Of a stretch of DNA of 64,000 nucleotides, positions 9,426-17,935 are shown piece after piece; positions within the stretch are counted from its first letter, which is position 1, and each line of letters starts with the position of its first letter. The position numbers and the translations under genes were made by a program. This DNA is from Oscillospiraceae bacterium (GTDB taxonomy: Bacteria; Bacillota; Clostridia; Oscillospirales; JAAYXM01), in the NCBI GenBank assembly GCA_015068085.1, contig SVLF01000009.1:1-64000 (forward strand). The letters run 5' to 3'. A model generated the notes under the pieces. It was given only the letters and a program-made list of their open reading frames with translations. It ran no database searches and was not told where the DNA came from.

Positions 9426-9959
9426 TTATAATCCGAGCAGTCTCGCTGCACGCAAAATAAGCACAGCGGTCTTTGCATCGTCTATTCTCCCCTCATCGCA
9501 CATTGAAAGCGCGTCGGTGAGCTTGATTTTTTTAATTTGCAAAAATTCCCCCTCGTCCGGATGCGCCTCCCCCTCGTGAAGCCCTGTTGCAAGATACAAA
9601 TGTATCCTTTCTGTCATGCATCCCGGCGACGGATAAACGAAACCGAGATATTTCATCTCGTCCGCGGTATATCCGGTTTCCTCGCTAAGCTCACGCACTC
9701 CGCAGTCAAAATGAGGCTCATCGCCGTCCACCTTGCCGGCAGGAGCTTCAAGTATTTCAAGTTCAAACGGATAACGGTACTGCGAAACGAGAATTATTTC
9801 TCCGTTATCAGTAACCGGAAGTACCGCCACTCCATCGCAATGCTCACAAACCTCGCGGGTTGTTTTCCTCCCGCAAAGCTCTACCTCATCCTCGCGGATG
9901 TTCATTATTTTGCCTTTGAAATGATATTTTTGGCTTAATGTTTTTTCTATATTGGTCAT
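9426..9959 (-). CDS. NUDIX hydrolase, ADP-ribose pyrophosphatase type
   Basis: Predicted to hydrolyse ADP-ribose or related nucleoside diphosphate sugars. The NUDIX box is intact: GKVDGDEPHFDCGVRELSEE with the REL.EE.G core. The track ORF extends upstream through cinA in another frame; GGAGGGG nine bases before the ATG of MTNIEKTLSQKY gives 177 residues, the normal size of the NudF/YqkG group. It starts two bases after the cinA stop codon, so coupling is likely. Exact substrate is not determinable. Confidence 0.88.
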   Translation of the reverse strand: MTNIEKTLSQKYHFKGKIMNIREDEVELCGRKTTREVCEHCDGVAVLPVTDNGEIILVSQYRYPFELEILEAPAGKVDGDEPHFDCGVRELSEETGYTADEMKYLGFVYPSPGCMTERIHLYLATGLHEGEAHPDEGEFLQIKKIKLTDALSMCDEGRIDDAKTAVLILRAARLLGL

Positions 9960-9961
9960 AT

Positions 9962-11203
9962 TTATAACCCCTCCACTGCACGGCGCAGAAGATTGAAGGC
10001 TTCCTGTGCAGCGCGTTCCTTTGCAAGCTCTCTTCCGCGTGGCTGATAAATTTTTGAACATACCGTCACGCCCTTCACGGTTACGGCAACATAAACTGTT
10101 CCACCCGGGTTCTTTTCGTCTCCGGAGTTCGGATCTGCATAGCCTGTAACGCCGATACCTGCATCCGTTCCGAATTTTTCGCACGCAGCGGCTGACAGTG
10201 CCCGCGCGCATTCCTCACTCACAGCACCGTATGTGTCGAGAAGCCCGCTCTCTATTCCAAGAAGCTTCATCTTTATATCGTTTGTGTATGCGCACACCCC
10301 ACCGTAGAACACCTCGGACGAGCCGGGAATATCGGTAATGAGCTTTGCACACAGCCCGCCGGTGCACGACTCTGCAGTTGCAAGGGTGAGCCTTTTCTCA
10401 CGGAGGATTTCAAATGCCGCAGCATGAAGTGACGGAATATCAACACCGTACACAACATCACCTAAAATCTCTTCAACCCTCTCTATAACAGGGCGCGTTA
10501 TTGCATCTGCCTCTTCTTCTGTCTTTGCCTTTCCGGTAACACGCAAAAGCACCTCGCCATCCTTTGCATATGGCGCGAGAGTCGGGTTCGTCATCGTTTC
10601 GGCGAACGAGCTTATCCTGCTCTCAACCTCACTCTCACCCATTCCGTAAATATGAATACCATGGGAAACGAGGTGTGCATCGGAAAGCTTCTTAAGATAC
10701 GGCACCATACGGTATTTCACCATAGGAATACACTCGCGCGGAGGTCCCGGAAGCATAATCAGAATTTTCCCGCCATCCTCTATTGCACATCCCGGTGCTG
10801 TTCCCCAGTCATTTTCGAGCACTGTGCAGCCTTCCGGAAGATACGCCTGACGTGCATTGTTGTCCGTCATTTTGCGTCCGAGCTTTGTAAAATATCCCTT
10901 GATTCTTTCAAGCGAAGCTTCATGAAGCACGAGCTGCTTGCCAAAAGCTTCTGCCGCAACCTGCTTTGTAAGGTCATCAAAAGTGGGGCCAAGCCCGCCG
11001 GTGGTTATAATAATATCCGCGCGCTCCTTCGCGATAAGGATGCACTTTTTAAGTCTCTCGGGGTTATCGCCGACAACTGTCTGATAATATGCATTTATGC
11101 CAAGCTCAGACAATGCCTGAGCAACGGTTACGGCATCTGTGTTTGTGATCTCGCCGAGAAGTATTTCCGTTCCGACGGCGATTATTTCAGCTGACAAACT
11201 CAA
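9962..11203 (-). CDS. cinA: CinA-family protein (nicotinamide-nucleotide amidase / pyrophosphatase)
   Basis: Two-domain protein of NAD salvage: an N-terminal COG1058 (MoCF-like) domain beginning AEIIAVGTEILLGEITNTDA, with TTGGLGPTFDD, and a C-terminal deamidase domain with AESCTGGLCAKLITDIPGSS and GVTGYADP. Its 413 residues are full length. Translation appears to begin at TTG (track start), preceded by GAAGG; no better in-frame ATG exists nearby. Fifteen bases separate it from thiI. In some bacteria cinA is linked to competence; nothing nearby supports that here. Confidence 0.9.
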   Translation of the reverse strand: MSLSAEIIAVGTEILLGEITNTDAVTVAQALSELGINAYYQTVVGDNPERLKKCILIAKERADIIITTGGLGPTFDDLTKQVAAEAFGKQLVLHEASLERIKGYFTKLGRKMTDNNARQAYLPEGCTVLENDWGTAPGCAIEDGGKILIMLPGPPRECIPMVKYRMVPYLKKLSDAHLVSHGIHIYGMGESEVESRISSFAETMTNPTLAPYAKDGEVLLRVTGKAKTEEEADAITRPVIERVEEILGDVVYGVDIPSLHAAAFEILREKRLTLATAESCTGGLCAKLITDIPGSSEVFYGGVCAYTNDIKMKLLGIESGLLDTYGAVSEECARALSAAACEKFGTDAGIGVTGYADPNSGDEKNPGGTVYVAVTVKGVTVCSKIYQPRGRELAKERAAQEAFNLLRRAVEGL

Positions 11204-11218
11204 TTTTCTGCCTTCTCT

Positions 11219-12379
11219 CTATATGATTTCAATGTTTTCTATCGCCTCACGGCAAAGGGCATCAAACGGAAGCTTTTTCTCCTCTTCAAGGATATTTTCA
11301 AGCTTCGGCTTTGTTCGCGGATGCTTCGGCGTAAATACCGTACAGCAATCCTCATAGGGAAGTATTGATGTTTCAAACGTGTTTATTCTGCGGGCAATGC
11401 CAACAATTTCCTCTTTATCCATACCGATTACCGGGCGGAGAACAGGAAGCGATATGCCATTCTCGGTAACGCCGAGAGCCTCCATCGTCTGGCTTGCAAC
11501 CTGACCGAGACTTTCACCGGTAATGAGCGCCCCGCAATTATTCTCACGAGCAACCTGCTCTGCAATCTGCATCATAAACCGGCGCATAATAAGGGTGAAA
11601 TACTCTTCCTTACAGTTTGCGCGGATCTCTTCCTGAATTTTAGTAAACGGAACCATTGCAATTTTTATATTTCCCGCATATTTTCCGACAAGGCGTGCAA
11701 GCTCGATAACCTTTTCCTTTGCCCGTTCGGAGGTGTACGGATACGAGAAGAAGTGGATTCCGAAAAGCTCCACGCCACGCTTTGCCATCATATATGCGGC
11801 AACGGGGCTGTCAATTCCGCCCGATAAAAGAATTGCGGCGCGCCCGTTGATTCCGACAGGAAGCCCGCCCGCACCGGGAATCGGGTTTGCATGGACATAT
11901 GCAGCGCGGTCGCGTATTTCAACCTTGACTAAAACTTCCGGATTTTTTACATCTACTTCTATATTTTCAAATTCATCGTGAAGCGCCGAGCCTACCTCAA
12001 AGCAAATCTCCGGTGATTTTTTCGGAAACGACTTATCCGAGCGCTTTGCCTCCACCTTAAAGGTTTTTGCATTACTCAGCGTGTCACGGAGATACTCCTT
12101 TGAAACGGAAATTATTTTGTCAATATCCTTTTCGACCTCTGCCGCACGGGAAATATTTACGATACCGAACACGCGCTTTGCCTCATCAAGCGCCGCATCC
12201 ATATCGCAGTCGTCGCTCTGCGGTTCAACATAAATAGTTGACTGCATACAGTATATTTTAAACTCCCCGCAGTTTCTTATTCTCCACGCAAGGTTCTTCA
12301 TAAGCCTTTTTTCAAAGTTCCCGCGGTTAAGTCCTTTAAGTACAAGCTCTCCAAGCTTTAAAAGCAATATCTCTTTCAC
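11219..12379 (-). CDS. thiI: tRNA 4-thiouridine synthase ThiI
   Basis: Adenylates and thiolates uridine 8 of tRNA and may supply sulfur for thiamine. An N-terminal ferredoxin-like and THUMP part (about 1-165) is followed by the PP-loop ATPase motif LLSGGIDSPVAAYMM and the C-terminal EDCCTVFTPKHPRTKPKL signature. There is no rhodanese domain, the usual state in Firmicutes. The track starts at an upstream TTG; AAAGGTG lies 8 bases before the GTG of VKEILLLKLGELVLKG, which fits the family start, giving 386 residues. It heads the long thiI-to-yycI run and has its own promoter. Confidence 0.93.
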   Translation of the reverse strand: MKEILLLKLGELVLKGLNRGNFEKRLMKNLAWRIRNCGEFKIYCMQSTIYVEPQSDDCDMDAALDEAKRVFGIVNISRAAEVEKDIDKIISVSKEYLRDTLSNAKTFKVEAKRSDKSFPKKSPEICFEVGSALHDEFENIEVDVKNPEVLVKVEIRDRAAYVHANPIPGAGGLPVGINGRAAILLSGGIDSPVAAYMMAKRGVELFGIHFFSYPYTSERAKEKVIELARLVGKYAGNIKIAMVPFTKIQEEIRANCKEEYFTLIMRRFMMQIAEQVARENNCGALITGESLGQVASQTMEALGVTENGISLPVLRPVIGMDKEEIVGIARRINTFETSILPYEDCCTVFTPKHPRTKPKLENILEEEKKLPFDALCREAIENIEII

Positions 12380-12419
12380 GTTATGCGCACCTTTCAATCA
12401 TTTATAACTATACATTATA

Positions 12420-12448
12420 ATTATACATCATTTATTCAAAATAAACAA
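12420..12448 (-). promoter_or_regulatory. Sigma-A promoter for the thiI-cinA-NUDIX-walRK transcript
   Basis: On the minus strand TTGTTT and TATAAT are spaced by 17 bp. Transcription would start about 35 bases before the thiI GTG. Small gaps downstream (2 to 35 bases, no terminator seen) suggest it can drive all genes to yycI. Confidence 0.7.
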
Positions 12449-12532
12449 TACCACGAAATGGAAAAATTTATTTTTATTCCGGAATATCCGATGTTGACAA
12501 AAACGTTTTTGCACTGTACTCCCGATATACCC

Positions 12533-12575
12533 GAAGCGGCACACGCGCAACAATCTGTTGTACGTGTGCCGCTTC
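12533..12575 (-). terminator. Hairpin after the NodB-like gene
   Basis: GAAGCGGCACACG and its complement form a 13-bp stem with a second internal CAACA/TGTTG stem, just past the stop of the gene at 12587. There is no T-run on the minus strand, so it may be a weak terminator or an mRNA-end stabiliser rather than a classical intrinsic terminator. Confidence 0.5.
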
Positions 12576-12586
12576 TCCTGCATCAA

Positions 12587-13567
12587 TCAAAACTGAGGTT
12601 TCGGATAGTCCCTCTTGTTTTCAACAACAATGTCCATAATTTGCTCAAAGCTTTTCCACTCAACGCGGTCGGAAATAAGACGCTTTATCCTTTCTCCCAC
12701 AAGATCAAGGATTTTCATTCCCGTTCCCAATCCGTTTGAAATCAGAGACTGCCAGTGCGTCACAAGTATCGGATATCCTCCGGTTTCAAGCACCCGAATA
12801 ATAGCCCCTCCCTTACCTTCATCGGTTATAAGCAAATCTGCGCGCGATCTGATATATTCATCGCTGCAGTCAGCAGTATGGATGCTGTCCCACATTACAT
12901 CGCGGGTTGTCGCCGGAATTGAAACAAGGCATCTTCCTTCCTCTTCAAGCTCAATCCACGGTTTTGCATTCGGAACATCACGCAGGCTGCGAAGAAAAAA
13001 CCATGCTTTTTTCTTTCCCGTAACATCATAAACCGCCTTCGATACAGAAGCCGTATATTCATCTTCGACAGCTCTCCCGAAAGTCCATGGAGAAGTGACT
13101 CCGAAGGCATCAAATCCCGCTTTATTAAGCAACGTCAAGGCTTTTGCTATATACGGAGTGATTTGGGTTCTGTCAGTTTGCGCCGCCCATTGCTCTTCAT
13201 TCATTTCGAGCGCCGCTCCGGTTTCTATATCCACCGCTTTATGGTGTGTAAGCATCTCCGGACCGATTGTGAAATTCGGAACAATACGCTTTTTAACCGT
13301 ACCGAGCCACTCGTTGAGTTCTTCTTCCGAATGCCCTTCTATTCCGCTCAGTATATCACCTTTATTTCCCGGCATAGGAACAACGCTGAATTTACCTTTT
13401 ATCCCATGCTTTTCAACAATGCCGCAAAAAACATCAAGAAAAGAGTTGGGATACACCGGAAGAAGCGGTCTTCCGTCATCGGTGAATTTCGGTTCATGAT
13501 GTTCATGATACACAGATATTATCGGAGCTGAATCATCAATGATTATGCTTATCGGAATCTTTTTCAT
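12587..13567 (-). CDS. Uncharacterised NodB-like (polysaccharide deacetylase superfamily) protein
   Basis: 326 residues, no signal peptide. The N-terminus MKKIPISIIIDDSAPII resembles the first strand and Asp-Asp of NodB-fold deacetylases, and later His and Asp residues (TIGPEMLTHH, LVTHWQS) are placed like metal ligands in a beta/alpha barrel. I do not recognise an experimentally studied member. GAGGTGG precedes the ATG chosen here; the track ORF starts 18 codons upstream. Last gene of cassette 1, 54 bases after nagA, so it probably acts on the same imported sugar. Deacetylation is a hypothesis only. Confidence 0.6.
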   Translation of the reverse strand: MKKIPISIIIDDSAPIISVYHEHHEPKFTDDGRPLLPVYPNSFLDVFCGIVEKHGIKGKFSVVPMPGNKGDILSGIEGHSEEELNEWLGTVKKRIVPNFTIGPEMLTHHKAVDIETGAALEMNEEQWAAQTDRTQITPYIAKALTLLNKAGFDAFGVTSPWTFGRAVEDEYTASVSKAVYDVTGKKKAWFFLRSLRDVPNAKPWIELEEEGRCLVSIPATTRDVMWDSIHTADCSDEYIRSRADLLITDEGKGGAIIRVLETGGYPILVTHWQSLISNGLGTGMKILDLVGERIKRLISDRVEWKSFEQIMDIVVENKRDYPKPQF

Positions 13568-13621
13568 TCTCAAGCCACCTCGTAAATTGTATTTTTTCAA
13601 GCTTAATATTGTACGGAACAT

Positions 13622-14806
13622 TTAATTCTCCGCTTTTTCAAAAACCGCTTTTCCGTTTACCATCGTAAGAGAAACATCTATATTTTCATCGAATATAAGT
13701 ATATCTGCATAACCGCCTTCGCGGATATGTCCGCGGTCGCGAAGCCTTGCCATACGCGCAGGATTTGCAGATGCCATTCTTACGGCATCAGGAAGCGAAA
13801 CGTCCGCAAGCTCAATCATATTACGGACAAGCCTGTTCGTTGTGCAGACGCTTCCTGCAAACGCCGAGCGGTCGGGAAGCTTTGCAACTCCGTCCTCTAT
13901 TATGAAGTTCGGGTTGTCAAAAAGCTTTTCCGAGCCGTCGGGAAGACCTGCACACGGAATTGCATCGGTAACAAGCGCTATTCTGTCAATGCCTTTAAAC
14001 TTCACTATAAACTTCAAAAGCGAAGGAGGAAGGTGACGCCCGTCGGCAATTATCTCAACATCCATCCCGTCTATCATATATGCAGCTTCCACTATCCCCG
14101 CATAACGATATGCGTTCTTGCGGTGAACCGTGCTGCAGCCGGAATAGAAATGGGTTATAAGTCCGTAGCCGAGATCATATGCACGCATAACACAATCGTA
14201 ATCCGCATCGGAATGACCTATTGATGCAACAATTCCGTATTCACGGAGCGCCTTTGCAAAAGCTTCCGTTCCCGGAAGCTCGGGCGCCGAGCTCCAGCGG
14301 ATAAGCTTATCTCCGTAGTTTTCAAGAATATACATATAATCCTCGGGTTTTGGCGGAGTCATATACTTTGCCATTTGCGCGCCTGCCTGAACCGGAGAAA
14401 AATACGGTCCCTCAAGATGAAGCCCCGGCATATGTGCGCCGATTGCCTTTTCCGAATTTATACGGTTGTATTCATCGAGAGTATTGAACATTTTTATGTA
14501 CGACTTGACCGAACCGGAAGAGCCTGACGGAAGCATAACGGTTGTGCCGTTGCGTGCGTGAAGCTTTGACACCTCAATAAAGGCCTCAAGCTCGCCTTTC
14601 CGCAAATCATATCCGTTGCCGCCGTGGACGTGCATATCAACAAAGCCCGGAGAAATGTATTTTCCCTGCGCGTCGTGCGATATGTCAAACGGAAGCTCTT
14701 CTTTTGTAACAGACTTAATTCTTTCCCCGTCCGTATATACTGCCGTACCTTCAGGAGCAAAAGTGTTTCCGAGGATTATCCGTCCGTTATGGAATTTATG
14801 TATCAT
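13622..14806 (-). CDS. nagA: N-acetylglucosamine-6-phosphate deacetylase (NagA-like amidohydrolase)
   Basis: Expected to deacetylate GlcNAc-6-phosphate or a close relative in the cytoplasm. The amidohydrolase barrel motifs are complete: PGFVDMHVHGGNGYD, LHLEGPYFSP with the metal-binding Glu, GHSDADYD, THFYSGC and LVTDAIPCAGLPDG with the catalytic Asp. Its 394 residues match NagA. No nagB deaminase is present in the window. Sitting inside a polysaccharide cassette it suggests that the degraded polymer contains an N-acetylhexosamine, or that the enzyme has drifted to another N-acetyl sugar phosphate. Confidence 0.87.
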   Translation of the reverse strand: MIHKFHNGRIILGNTFAPEGTAVYTDGERIKSVTKEELPFDISHDAQGKYISPGFVDMHVHGGNGYDLRKGELEAFIEVSKLHARNGTTVMLPSGSSGSVKSYIKMFNTLDEYNRINSEKAIGAHMPGLHLEGPYFSPVQAGAQMAKYMTPPKPEDYMYILENYGDKLIRWSSAPELPGTEAFAKALREYGIVASIGHSDADYDCVMRAYDLGYGLITHFYSGCSTVHRKNAYRYAGIVEAAYMIDGMDVEIIADGRHLPPSLLKFIVKFKGIDRIALVTDAIPCAGLPDGSEKLFDNPNFIIEDGVAKLPDRSAFAGSVCTTNRLVRNMIELADVSLPDAVRMASANPARMARLRDRGHIREGGYADILIFDENIDVSLTMVNGKAVFEKAEN

Positions 14807-14816
14807 AGCTTTTCAT

Positions 14817-15893
14817 CTACCCCCGCATTAAGATACTGATTATCTGTTTACCCACAATATCTGCCATACGGAAAAATCCCGCATCCGTCGGATGCACACC
14901 GTCCACTCTGCACGATTCGGAAAACGGACCTTCATACAGCTTCTTTCCGTCAATAAAATACACATTTTCATCTCCGCCGCTGCGCGCATCCGAATATGTT
15001 TTAAATGCGATATCCCTTTTTTTCTCAATATTTTTCAACACCGGTGCATCCGCCGCAGACATAATTATTATCGGTAACTCCGGTTGCTTTTCGCGTATTT
15101 TATTGAATATCTGTGCATGCGTTTCCTGCAGGTAATCCATAGAAGGTGCATTGTAATCAAAATCATAAACAAACGCACTCATATCAAGCTCTGATATGTA
15201 GTCCACAATCGGTTCGTTTCCCATCGGTGCACCGGAAAAACCCAGATTAATATAATCGCAGTCATATTCGTGTGAAATAAGTGCCGTATATGTATTTCCG
15301 GGACGCGATGCACATGCACCCTGCGTAATCGATGAGCCGTAATATACAACAGGCAGTTTGTATGTATACTCCGAGCCGGCAGATATCTCCGCATTTTCCT
15401 CAACTCCTATACAGAGCTCCTGCACCGGATTATACGGCGGAAAATTAATTATAATTTCCCGTTTTTTTCTCCCGCCGAAATGATAAACGGACGAATATCC
15501 GTCCTCTATGCCGGACGACGGCATAAAGCTGTTTATATGTCTCGATTTGCCATTTTCAAAAATATACATATCAAATCCGGACGTGCCCATAAGCTGCATA
15601 TGTGAAAACCTTGTTATATAAGGCATCACGCATCTGATTGCTATATATTCGGAATCAGTTGAAAAACGGACTCTCCCGCCCGCAGTCTGAGCGGACAGCC
15701 GTTCAATTTTCTCCCCGCCCGCCTTTGCAATTTCTTGCGGAAGACGCCGAAATCCGTTATTCAAATCGCATAAACCGTAAATGCGAAACGAAGGATTTTT
15801 GACATCATAAAAAACACAATCGGAAACGTCAATATTCTTCTTCACTTCCAAATTGCGATCTATCTTTCCTATATCATTTTTCAAATCTGTCAC
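14817..15893 (-). CDS. Two-domain SGNH/GDSL hydrolase, probable carbohydrate esterase
   Basis: Predicted O-acyl esterase acting on sugars. An N-terminal beta-sandwich (about 25-175) precedes an SGNH domain with block I VVYYGSSITQG (Ser188), block II Gly in LGFSG, an Asn in YDFDYNAP, and the catalytic Asp331/His334 in DGVHPTDAG. There is no signal peptide, so it should work inside the cell on imported oligosaccharides. The listed start is GTG; AGGTG lies better for the TTG three codons in, so the true start may be 9 bases downstream. It lies 10 bases before nagA. Confidence 0.83.
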   Translation of the reverse strand: MTDLKNDIGKIDRNLEVKKNIDVSDCVFYDVKNPSFRIYGLCDLNNGFRRLPQEIAKAGGEKIERLSAQTAGGRVRFSTDSEYIAIRCVMPYITRFSHMQLMGTSGFDMYIFENGKSRHINSFMPSSGIEDGYSSVYHFGGRKKREIIINFPPYNPVQELCIGVEENAEISAGSEYTYKLPVVYYGSSITQGACASRPGNTYTALISHEYDCDYINLGFSGAPMGNEPIVDYISELDMSAFVYDFDYNAPSMDYLQETHAQIFNKIREKQPELPIIIMSAADAPVLKNIEKKRDIAFKTYSDARSGGDENVYFIDGKKLYEGPFSESCRVDGVHPTDAGFFRMADIVGKQIISILMRG

Positions 15894-15913
15894 CTACATA
15901 TTCAAATTCATTT

Positions 15914-17797
15914 TTACAGCTGAACGCTTTTAAGCTCAAGTGACTCAAGCTCAACTGTTTTTTCTTTTCCGGAGTATATGATTTTCGCCTTTACTGGCAA
16001 GTCGTAATCCGTATTGAGAAGATAAACTTTATTCCCTTCATATACTGAATACCGAAGCCGGTCGCTTCCGATAACCCTTATATCGCAGTTTCTCGCGCTT
16101 GCGGATATCATTTCGCGAACCACCGCCCTGTACAGCAAATACACGGCAGGGTTTCCGGGATAGTTCACGTTCGTTACCAGGGTTGCAACGCCGAGTCCTG
16201 CCTTATTCTCAATTACCATCGGAAGGTCTGACGGTTTTTCCACGAAACTGTCGCTTGCAAATGCAATATTCTTACCGCCGCACGTTGCAAACCTCGCGTA
16301 ATCGGCATAGCCTGCCGTAAACATCGCATCACAGCCGCCGCTTCTGTAAGTAGGGTATAAAACCCGCTCATCAAGAGAGTCATATTTGAAATTCACTCCG
16401 CTTACAACGCGCCGTATCTCTCCCATAAACCTGCAGCCGAAAAGCGCTTCAACCTTCTCGTCGGATACCATCTTATACTCTCCGCCGCGCTTTGTCTGTG
16501 TATTCAGATGGGCTGCACTCATAACAAGATGCCCGCCGCGGCGAACATATTCCGTAAGCTTATCCATATTTTCCTCAGTCATAGTGTTCCAGCCAAGGAA
16601 GATAAGATAATCATAATTTGAAAGATGTTCAACATCCGCTTCTATGGGAACAACATCAAAAAGACCGTATGCGGGAGCAGACGAGGTGTCATATTCGCCG
16701 TAATTTTCCTGCTCATACCACACTCTTTTTCCTGCAAGCTCCTGAAGCATCATCCACGAGTGTTCTGCCTCGTTATATCCCCATTCCTCGCGGTAAAACT
16801 GATTGTACAGGCAGCTTCTGCCCCATTTTCCTGCCCAACCGTCATACAAGCCGGACACAAACGCAACCTTCACCCTAGGACCGCCTGCGGGTCTTTTTTC
16901 TTTACTTATATATTCGCGCATCCCGCGAAGAACCCTCTTGTAATTCTGACATACCTCCGAATCCCCGGAAAGCTTCGTGCCATATGAATTAATACCGGCA
17001 TCTCCGCTTTCGAGCATAAACATCCGGGAGCCCGAAAGGTAGGCATATTTGTATGTAAGCTCAAGACGCTTCATTTTCAGCGGATCATCATGCCGGAGAC
17101 CGCCGTACCATTCGTGAGCAACAAATGTACCCCACATTTTAGCATCAAAAGCATTTGCGGTTCCCCTGAAAATCGAAACCGCTATATCGGTATTTCCCGG
17201 ACATATTTCAAGAATCGGAATATCAATTCCTGCAAGAGCATTCTGTTTTGCAAATCCGTTGGCTTCAACGCAAAGTGCACCCGGGGTTCCGTTTCTTTTT
17301 GCCGTATTTACAAAACGCGCAAATGTATCAACATATCCCTCAAAGGCCTGCTTCATATCGTCGTACCGGTTCAGACGGAAATTAAGCCACTTTTTCCCGT
17401 AATTAGCCATATCAACCGAATCTTCTCCAATGTCGGTATAATATCCCGGCAGCTTGCAGGCATACATACTCCCGGGTTCACCAAAAAGCTCCCCAAGATA
17501 GTATTCACCTGCAATTTCTTTTACCCGCGCTATGGTTTCCGGTTCTATCCAGCTTTCTTTTCCCTCCGGCGGATACTGCGTAAGATAGTTATGAACAAAG
17601 TATATTTTGTTGTCCGCAAGATACCTTGCCCACTCTACAAAATATTCCTGAGAAAACACATCACAGTTTCTCGGACGCAGCGAGACAAAATTAAAGCCGT
17701 AATCTATACAGCGTTCCTTTATCTCGTCAATAATCTTTTCCGGAACAAAGCTATGCTCACCTATCTGCACTCCGTTGAGGATCACTTCTTTTTCCAT
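15914..17797 (-). CDS. Uncharacterised cytosolic TIM-barrel-like protein, possible glycoside hydrolase
   Basis: 627 residues without signal peptide or membrane helix. The first about 330 residues read like a glycosidase barrel (FVHNYLTQYPPEG, GEYYLGELFGEPGS, ALCVEANGF, FVAHEWYGG, with several Glu residues at strand ends). The middle, about 340-560, looks like a class I glutamine-amidotransferase-like Rossmann domain (LSNYDYLIFLGWNTMTEEN, YVRRGGHLVMSAAHLNTQT), an arrangement seen in GH42-type enzymes. A small beta domain closes the protein. I do not recognise a named family. AGGAG precedes the ATG. It follows the binding-protein gene after a hairpin-containing gap, so a role in breaking down the captured oligosaccharide is inferred. 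Confidence 0.6.
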   Translation of the reverse strand: MEKEVILNGVQIGEHSFVPEKIIDEIKERCIDYGFNFVSLRPRNCDVFSQEYFVEWARYLADNKIYFVHNYLTQYPPEGKESWIEPETIARVKEIAGEYYLGELFGEPGSMYACKLPGYYTDIGEDSVDMANYGKKWLNFRLNRYDDMKQAFEGYVDTFARFVNTAKRNGTPGALCVEANGFAKQNALAGIDIPILEICPGNTDIAVSIFRGTANAFDAKMWGTFVAHEWYGGLRHDDPLKMKRLELTYKYAYLSGSRMFMLESGDAGINSYGTKLSGDSEVCQNYKRVLRGMREYISKEKRPAGGPRVKVAFVSGLYDGWAGKWGRSCLYNQFYREEWGYNEAEHSWMMLQELAGKRVWYEQENYGEYDTSSAPAYGLFDVVPIEADVEHLSNYDYLIFLGWNTMTEENMDKLTEYVRRGGHLVMSAAHLNTQTKRGGEYKMVSDEKVEALFGCRFMGEIRRVVSGVNFKYDSLDERVLYPTYRSGGCDAMFTAGYADYARFATCGGKNIAFASDSFVEKPSDLPMVIENKAGLGVATLVTNVNYPGNPAVYLLYRAVVREMISASARNCDIRVIGSDRLRYSVYEGNKVYLLNTDYDLPVKAKIIYSGKEKTVELESLELKSVQL

Positions 17798-17847
17798 TTT
17801 GCTTTTCTCCTATAACTCTGTCAAATCAGGGGCGAAATTCTCACAAA

Positions 17848-17890
17848 GGACATTCACGAATGTCCCAAGGGCGATTTTTAAATCGCCCTT
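17848..17890 (-). terminator. Tandem hairpins between binding-protein gene and downstream genes
   Basis: Two adjacent stems lie in the 138-base gap: AAGGGCGATT/AATCGCCCTT (10 bp) and GGACATTC/GAATGTCC (8 bp). Downstream on the minus strand is only TTTGTG, so termination is probably partial. Such stems after a solute-binding-protein gene commonly let that gene outproduce the rest of an operon; that role is inferred. Confidence 0.5.
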
Positions 17891-17935
17891 GCATTTTTAT
17901 CCCGTGTATATCAAGCTTTATATTTCTCGCATAAT

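Noticed and set aside
12493-12525. TTGACA on the plus strand in the thiI/NodB gap
   Set aside because: No plausible -10 box at 16-18 bp and no plus-strand gene downstream.
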